Assembly (NCBI GenBank): GCA_964017195.1
Contig: OZ024889.1
Coordinates: 55,705,074 to 55,769,073, forward strand
Source of the DNA: Siderastrea radians
Lineage: Eukaryota > Cnidaria > Anthozoa > Scleractinia > Rhizangiidae
Direction of reading: 5' to 3'
Length of the DNA stretch: 64,000 nt
Shown here in pieces: positions 57,682 through 64,000 of the stretch (its first letter is position 1; the number at the start of each line of letters is the position of its first letter). Both the position numbers and the translations under genes were made by a program. Below the pieces are notes generated by a model. That model saw nothing but the letters and a program-made list of their open reading frames with translations. It had not been told where the DNA came from and did not search any database.

Positions 57682-58337
57682 TCTTGCGAACGGTCTAAAA
57701 CCCTTCCAAGTCTACCGTTCGAAGAACTTTGCCCTAATCTCCAAATAAAATGATTATGTCTGCTAAATTTTCGACGCAATTTGTTTTTAAGACTCCTGAG
57801 TTTTAGTTCTTGGCCTCTGAAATATTGGTTTTAGTTTTTTTTTTAATTCCTGTTTAACGGTGACTGAATTGGGATTAACGAAGAGTTTAATTTACTTCTC
57901 TAGAAATGCCATCTGTTGGGGGAAATTTCAGCTGAAGATGGCGTCGTAATGACCCGCTATCATGAACTGTATAATCACGCAGTCACGCTGCTCGTTAGCA
58001 GGACGGTTTACTTCAAGTTGGGGAGGGATAAATTCATGTTGACAACCAAGGTCATTAGGGCAGAGCACAGGGCATCACAAAAAGGATTAAACAATACGTG
58101 GCATAAAAACGTGATCCTTTCTGCACGCATTGTGTGCCTCTGTTTTTTTAAGAATGGATCGTCAGTGAAGTGGAGAGCCGCTAAGAGCAATCAAGATGTG
58201 GAATTTTCCTTGCTATCAAAGGTATGGTCAGGAAATAACCTTGATGTCACGCTATATGGTAAACGTACTACAGTAGCATGTGAACTTCACACCTATCGTT
58301 CAACTGCTTTGATTTTTCATTTTTCAAAGGCAAATAC

Positions 58338-58568
58338 CCACCTGGCCTTCTCCTGTGACAATCATCTCTGTTCGGTTTGTGAAATACAAGTTGTCATTAG
58401 CTGTTGTTTCTGTGTACGTAGCAAACTGGTCTTTCCTCATAAACAGAATTTTCTCAGGAGTTTTCTCTCCTGATGAATCAAAAGCAGCACAGGTAAGCTC
58501 GGCTGAAGTGAACTCAATTGGATAGATGTTTTCAGGTAAAGGCTCAACGATATCAAAATTGTCGATAG
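58338..58568 (-). CDS. Ig domain exon (first Ig, N-terminal half)
   Basis: CTTTCAG|CTATCG acceptor. Encodes IDNFDIVEPLPENIYPIEFT, then SAELTCAAFDSSGEK with the first Ig Cys, KILFMRKDQ, and ends in TGEGQ. The donor GTGG|GTATTT keeps phase with the exon at 56913 (giving GQVDAKKAA); CAG|GTGGGT would not. Confidence 0.7.
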
Positions 58569-58692
58569 CTGAAAGGACAAAACGAAGTACAAATAAATTG
58601 CAGGACCTAAAGCCTGTACAGCGTTAACACAACGTGCATGAACAGTTTGTCCTAATGCAAGGCATTCTTTTTTTTTAATTAGAACTGATAAC

Positions 58693-58855
58693 CCAGATTT
58701 TGATAGGAAGCGCATTGAGTGCGGACAGTGTTCTGACATGTATTGATCTGCACTGATGATTTGACACTTTTCCATATCAAACACTTTTTTTGGAAAGCCA
58801 ATAGAGACAGTTTTGCAGTCTCCTACGGATCCTTTTTTTCTCCACGACATGAAGT
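58693..58855 (-). CDS. Probable second exon of the Ig gene
   Basis: GATGTAG|ACTTCATG acceptor, phase-matched to the signal-peptide exon (G+AC gives Asp). Encodes DFMSWRKKGSVGDCKTVSIG, then VFDMEKCQIISADQYMSEHC: a Cys-containing extracellular segment of no recognised family. The donor is uncertain (candidate GG|GTTATC is out of phase with the next exon), so the right boundary is approximate. Confidence 0.45.
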
Positions 58856-58859
58856 CTAC

Positions 58860-61800
58860 ATCCCGTCAGAAAGCTAAAAATTTTAACATGTTATCGATTG
58901 AAAAGAAATTTAAAGGCGGAACCTCTAGCTAACTCCAGACTACTTGGTGTAAAAACGTATTTTTAAAGCTTTTTGGAATATCTGAGCACTTGAAGCTTTT
59001 GCATAACATCAAACTCCACAAATAAATTAGGGTAAGCGTCAAGAGGCGCAATGCTGCATTTAGTACCCTGGCCATCTTTCAAAATACTTCACCTCTGCGC
59101 CGATTTCAGAAAGCTTTTAACGAAATAAGATCCGTCTTTTAATTTCCTTTATGGGAATCAAACCGACTGACGATGACAGGGCTACGTTTATTGCGCTAGT
59201 AAATAGATAAAGCGCAACGGTGAAACTGGTTCTCTGTATAATAACATTCCAAAGAAAAAAAGCCCCTGCAGATAAATTTGCTGCAATGTTTGATTCTTCC
59301 CGTTTTTATCGACTTCTAACAAATCTAAAAAGATTTTGCGGTGTGGACCAGTTGGTCAGGCACTCGGCAGTTTCTCTAACTAATAAAGCGAAGAGTAGAG
59401 ATGAACAAAAACGGCCTCTTTCTAATGAATATGTCCGAAACCTCATTTTATTTATTTATATTTATATTTTTTATTTCTTCATTTGTTTATTTATTTATCA
59501 TTTTTTTAACAAGAGCAAAGATGTTTTTGTTGATCTCCGACGACCACAATGAACTTTTTAACACTCGTCACGCTAAATCAGGTAGACACACGTGCCTTAC
59601 CACTGAACATGATAATATTATGTACAGTATTTTTACACCTCCTTCTGGAAAGAATTTACATCAAATATCATGACTGATAAGAATAAGTAAAATACTGTCA
59701 CAAATTCAAATATCTCGTTAAAAGTTATTTAAAAATGAGAGATCAATATACACTGCGTACATAGCGCTAAACTCGGCGAAGAACTTTAAAACCTGAAATG
59801 GAAAGCTTAATAATAATAATCTTAGTCTTAAAGAGAAATCTTAATAGCAGAGCCTGCGGGCAAAGCCCGCCAGCGGAGCTCCATTGCCAAGCAAATTTGG
59901 TAACCTATCGATCCCAGAAAATTTGGTTGTGACGTAGTAGTCACGTGACCGTCCTTACGTACGTACGTACGTCCGTCCGTCCGCACAGACTCTGCGGCAG
60001 GGGGAGGGGAGTTCCAAGACAACCCGACGGAGGGGGAAAGAGAATGTCATCTTTTCTTGGCGGGAAATCGCGCGGTGCCTTTGGGCAACCGGCGTTTTTC
60101 TTGGCGGGAAATGGCATGACCATCGTCGCTTTAAATGGAAAGAAAAAGTTCAAAAGAGTACTGGTAGAAGGCGAAAAGTTCAAGTTACAAAAAGCTGCCT
60201 TCAAAGGACTTCATCGCTTTGTTTTCTTCACTGCGGAGAGCTTGCCCTGTTCTGAAACATAACTGAGTAAGTGAAGTTTTTAAAGGGACTAAGGACATGA
60301 TTTTGAGTATTACGGTCAAACAAATTACGTTTTGAAATAAGAATTTAATTTATGTCATTAGAAATGTGTCATTTACTTTTGACTTTAAAAAAAATATTAG
60401 AAAACGCGCCCAGATTTGTGAGGGATGTAGTCTTAAATATTTTGCCATGCTCAGCCGATTTCACTCGCATGGACCGATCCACGATTTTGGAAGTGTAACG
60501 CGAATTGCATTTAAGTATAAACATACGGGTCTTCGAATAAACTTTTTTCAAAAATGATTTCTCTGTCCATTATTTTGTGTTTGTTTTTTTCATAACAGTA
60601 GGTCTAAGCACAACTAGCTGCACAAACATCACTTCAGTGAGATAACGACGAATAACTGCTTTCAATTTTGATTTTCGGGTACATCTCTTTGTGCAATTAT
60701 CGATTTTCTTGTCCTAGAAGTTTTCAATAGTAATAACCTTTTAAGCGAAGCAGTTGTCGGTTTAAAGCTATTTTATCCCAAAAGCTTCCGAAAACAGTTT
60801 TGAGCGTTCCTCAAAGCGGGTAACTTATATATAGGCTTACTTCGCATCCGCAAAATTTATACCGGCATAATTTAAAGCGTGTTTGGTGTTTGTTTGTTTT
60901 GAATCTTGATGGTCTCTACTGAGTTAGAGAACGAAATATAACAGTTATTTAAAAAACTATAAGCGAAGCAGTTGTCGGTTTAAACCTATTACATCCGAAA
61001 AGTTTCCAAAAACAATTCTGCACATTTCCAAAAGCGCTCAGGCAAAACTTATGCCATAGAGTTAAGCATGTTTGGTGTTTGTTTGTTTTCAATCTCGATG
61101 GTCTCAATTTAGAGAAGGAAATATAAGGGTTACTTAAGCAACTATAAGTGAAGCAGTTTTGAGTTTAAAGCTATTTTATCCGGTAAGTAATGAGTGTTCT
61201 TTAAAGCGCTCGAATTTTTTCTCTCTGCTATAAAAGCCTACGCGGCATTTCTTCGATACGTTTATTACAAGTGCTTCGAAGCTCCCAAAATTCTTTCTTT
61301 CGGCTAATCCCAGTAAAATGCCGGTGAAATGCCTGTATAAATTTTTGACCAGACTAGTAGTGGCAGTTCATGTTATTTGTTAACATCCCAACGCGATAAA
61401 GATGACCCATTTAAATTTTGTTGCTTTAAATGAGCGCCGTTTGAAGTTCATTCAAGCGAACAGCCAATAATCCGAGGAGATTTGACAAGCCTTGACAGTT
61501 AACTGACAGGATATGGAAACATTGCAAACACCAAGCAAGACGGCTCGTGAGTAAAATATTTGTTCAGTTTGATCAAGCTGTGCTCAGCCTGTAGAATGAC
61601 CTTTCGAGCTTGGTTTTACAGAACAGATCCCCAAAGTATTGGAAGACAATTCGGAACATGCACTTTCGGGCTTTTTGAGAAACACTTCTTGGAAGCAAAC
61701 GAGCCAAAAAAAGCCCCGAAATATATTTCAGACCGAAAAGTTTCAGGACTATTTTTGAGAAACGAACACCAATTTATTCCTTGGCGGCTCCGCTTTTAGG

Positions 61801-61998
61801 CTTTGCTAAATCTACATATTAATAATCACAACCTAGATGTGCAAATCCAGCTCTCCTTGTTACGCTCTGTTATAAGCAATGCACGGCCTATCGACAGCTC
61901 GTCACGTTTGCTTTAATAGCTAAAATCTTTCGCTGCCGATCACTAGTCTTACTTAAGCAGATAATAAATATCAATCGAATCAACTTAACCATACTTAC
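58860..61998. other. First intron of the Ig gene; no other gene seen
   Basis: Contains an ACGT/CCGT run (59957-59985), a hairpin gcgggcaaagcccgc (59856-59870) and a tandem repeat at 60743-61215. The plus-strand frame 59945-60262 has a basic, glycine-rich sequence without a recognisable domain. Confidence 0.45.
60743..61215. repeat. About 200 bp tandem repeat, 2.3 copies
   Basis: aagcgaagcagttgtcggtttaaa starts at 60743 and 60961, with a diverged third start at 61145. Units share gtttggtgtttgtttgtttt and tctcgatggtctc. The first two copies are 218 bp apart, the next 184 bp. Confidence 0.85.
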
Positions 61999-62062
61999 CT
62001 TGAACATTTTCTGTTAGGTATATCATCAAAATCAAAATCAATTTTCTATTGATGTGGGCCAT
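61999..62062 (-). CDS. Signal-peptide exon of the Ig gene
   Basis: The ATG at 62062 (AAGATGG context) encodes MAHINRKLILILMIYLTENVQ: a basic start, a 9-10 residue hydrophobic core and a polar end, typical of a secretion signal. The donor CAAG|GTAAGTATGG is a near-perfect consensus in phase 1. In-frame ATGs upstream (MTKNKTSK...) are possible but would lengthen the basic region. Confidence 0.65.
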
Positions 62063-64000
62063 CTTAGACGTCTTATTCTTTGTCATTAACTGAACCTCTT
62101 TAAACATATTGAAAGCACCTCCACGCTGGAGCATTTTTATATCCTCCAGACATGTACCGTGACCGGGGTCATTTGATAAGTGATAGATGTCACTGGACAA
62201 CAGACATGATCACGTACGAATAGAGTCTATATATTAAAGTGCGTTTGTCTCTTTCAAAGCATGAAATAAAAGTTTTTATCTCAAACACCGTATAAGATAG
62301 ACCAAGATTTCTAAAAGTCCAGTGCTCAAAATATATTCAAATTTGTATGTCAAACAATAAACCGAAACAAAATTAGCCAAAACGCATAAATTAGTTGCCA
62401 AGGTCATTGGCAAATCAGTCAACCGTTGACCAAATTAAAAGGAAACCAGAGCTCTGGCGACGTGACTGAGTACGCCATGATGACGTAGTCCACGGAATCA
62501 GAATGTGTCGTTGACGTCAGTCTATATGGAAGGAGCCAAGCTACAAACGAAACTCATGTCGCAATGAAGTTTGACCTGTTTGGACCCTCTTAAACGAGCA
62601 ACGAGTATAAGCAACTGAATCGGCACAGTGACAAAACAAACACCACAAAACAGCAACTATCGATGCGTCTCTTTCTTTCTTTTTTGAACATGTTGATGCC
62701 AGAAATTTGTGTAACTTGCCAATAATTGTGGGGTTCGTATAAGTCATTCTAAATACCTACACCTATGTCCTACGGATGTTTTGAAAAGCGGAAAAATTGA
62801 ACATTCCACAGATACGTGTGAAGCAATTATGCGACTTAAACCCGTTTAATATAGCGACAGTGGCATTTCGATACGATTTAAGGGTGACATTAGATAACAA
62901 GTAGTCTAGGAGCCAGTTCCGAAAAATGGTCGAATCGTTGCACCCCCTTGCTATATTTGTCTGAATAGAAAAAACGTACAGCAAAGCATCTGTGGAATAC
63001 AGAATGAGATGTTTTACTGATGGCCCAGCGGGATATCCCTTGGATTTTGGGCATTCTCTACAGGTACCATTTTGCCCCAGTGCGCTAAATTATGCAAAAT
63101 TGAATACTGCCTGAAAGAGTTTCAAATTATTGTAGAGTGTAGGATATCTGGCCAAAATGAAAGAAAAGACACGCTTGGAATTGAACACGTTTAGCAGCTG
63201 TATCCATAGGAATTGTTGCTAGGAGACGTGATTAATTCAGCATGGGAGTTATATCGACTAGCTATGCTCCATATCGAAAGTTTTGAGGGAAAAATTTTGT
63301 CTAGAGTTCTGAAGCATGATTCTATCAAGTTAAATGCTTTTATATGCTAGTCTGCTGTACAAAGGTGCTCTTTGTAACTGTAATTAACCTTTGAAAATGT
63401 AATTAACAATACTGTAATTAACAATACTAAATCAAAACTGCAACAACACGAACGTAACCGGAACGTAACAAAACAGAAGCTCAGAGTGCATCTTCGCAGT
63501 TTCCTGTGAGAGTGCTTAATATTAAGGAAACAGGGAAAACTAGAGGAGGGCTTATATCCGGGGGGGCTTATGACCGGATATATTTTTTGTTTACAGGTAG
63601 ATGGGCTTATAGCCGGGGGGGCTTGTAAGCGGGTGGGCTTATAAGCGACAGTTTAGGGTATTTGTTTTGAGCATGTGCATTTAAATAAGTGGCATTGAAG
63701 CATTCCAAGTGGACAAAAGGTAAACTGTATTTTTAGAGATGGTTGGCCATGGTCTCATGCAAATACTTATGCCAGTCTGACTTTCAGACTGGTCTCATGT
63801 AAACAAAATTGTACCAGTCTGAGTTTACACCGCTTTAATGAAATCAGGGTCTTACTGCCCCTGGGTATCTGAGGATGTTGTTAAACATTCTTAAGAGCTG
63901 CTCAACTTTAGTCTGAGGGGGTGTTTGCGTGACACCAGTCCATTGTATGCTTTTTATTCTGATACAAGTTCACCCCAGTTCCCTCTTGCTTCTCTGTATT
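62063..64000. other. Upstream flank; no gene recognised
   Basis: May hold the Ig gene promoter. Short frames have no motif. The GGGCTTATA repeat (63548-63648) is the only structured feature seen. Confidence 0.45.
63548..63648. repeat. GGGCTTATANCCGGGG short repeat
   Basis: Five variants of gggcttat(a/g)(a/t)(c/g)cggggg in 100 bp, two of them adjacent. Probably the end of a dispersed repeat. Confidence 0.7.

Larger units (their letters stand above)
52429..62062 (-). other. Immunoglobulin-superfamily gene (span of recognised exons)
   Basis: Seven minus-strand exons read in order as a signal peptide, a Cys-containing N-terminal segment, and three Ig-like domains. Six-phase bookkeeping supports several joins (signal exon to second exon; first Ig half to second; third Ig half to half, all phase 1). 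The organisation, Ig halves split by a phase-1 intron, suits a cell-surface receptor or adhesion protein. No membrane anchor was found in the window, so the 3' end is unknown. The middle Ig exon has a TAG and a missing cysteine, which makes the locus a possible pseudogene. No orthologue can be named. Confidence 0.65.

Noticed and set aside
57916..58473. 185 aa plus-strand frame
   Set aside because: Antisense to a well-spliced Ig exon (58338-58568) and without any motif.
59945..60262. 105 aa plus frame
   Set aside because: Starts in an ACGT simple repeat and has no recognisable domain or splice context.

Overview
This is a eukaryotic, AT-rich, repeat-dense genomic window, most probably from a cnidarian and plausibly a stony coral. 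The inference rests on spliced metazoan genes with GT-AG introns (a CLN3/battenin-like gene and an immunoglobulin-domain gene), an intronless rhodopsin-class GPCR, and many fold-back and inverted-repeat elements. No database search was possible, so species and family names are judgements from motifs.

Layout: 1-1950 has no recognisable gene. 1951-2995 is a near-perfect 1 kb palindrome. 4266-6249 (minus) is a complete two-exon CLN3-like gene of 430 codons, with a 337 bp fold-back element in its only coding intron. 7093-7285 is a small inverted-repeat element and 7681-7765 a tetranucleotide microsatellite. 8193-16727 is an 8.5 kb mobile element flanked by the 6 bp direct repeat ATCAGG. It has 1.35-1.5 kb terminal inverted repeats and one intact 1154-codon protein-primed-type DNA polymerase B gene, plus a broken antisense copy of the gene's 5' end that runs into the left repeat. 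16734-28154 holds no recognisable gene, but has two arrays of the self-complementary motif AGGAATTCCT and several short non-autonomous transposons.

28163-39188 is an 11.0 kb element flanked by the 8 bp direct repeat ACTCTTCC. Its terminal inverted repeats are about 2.5 and 2.9 kb of a 10 bp satellite, TACCCYTGNN, oriented head-to-head. Between them, on the minus strand, lie a DDE-type transposase (one in-frame TAG), an OTU-type cysteine protease-like domain and a double CXC cysteine-rich domain. 40415-41640 is a dead PIF/Harbinger transposase. 42230-46720 is a tandem duplicon with one intact GPCR gene and one decayed GPCR copy. 52429-62062 (minus) is a multi-exon immunoglobulin-superfamily gene with a signal-peptide exon; its middle Ig exon has a stop codon and has lost its second cysteine, so it may be a pseudogene. 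The last 2 kb shows only a short GGGCTTATA-type repeat.

How the parts relate: host genes occupy a small part of the window and mobile DNA dominates. Two elements stand out as possible new families: the polymerase-B-only element at 8193-16727 and the satellite-armed transposase/OTU/CXC element at 28163-39188. Both have recognisable target-site duplications, so their ends can be set to the base.
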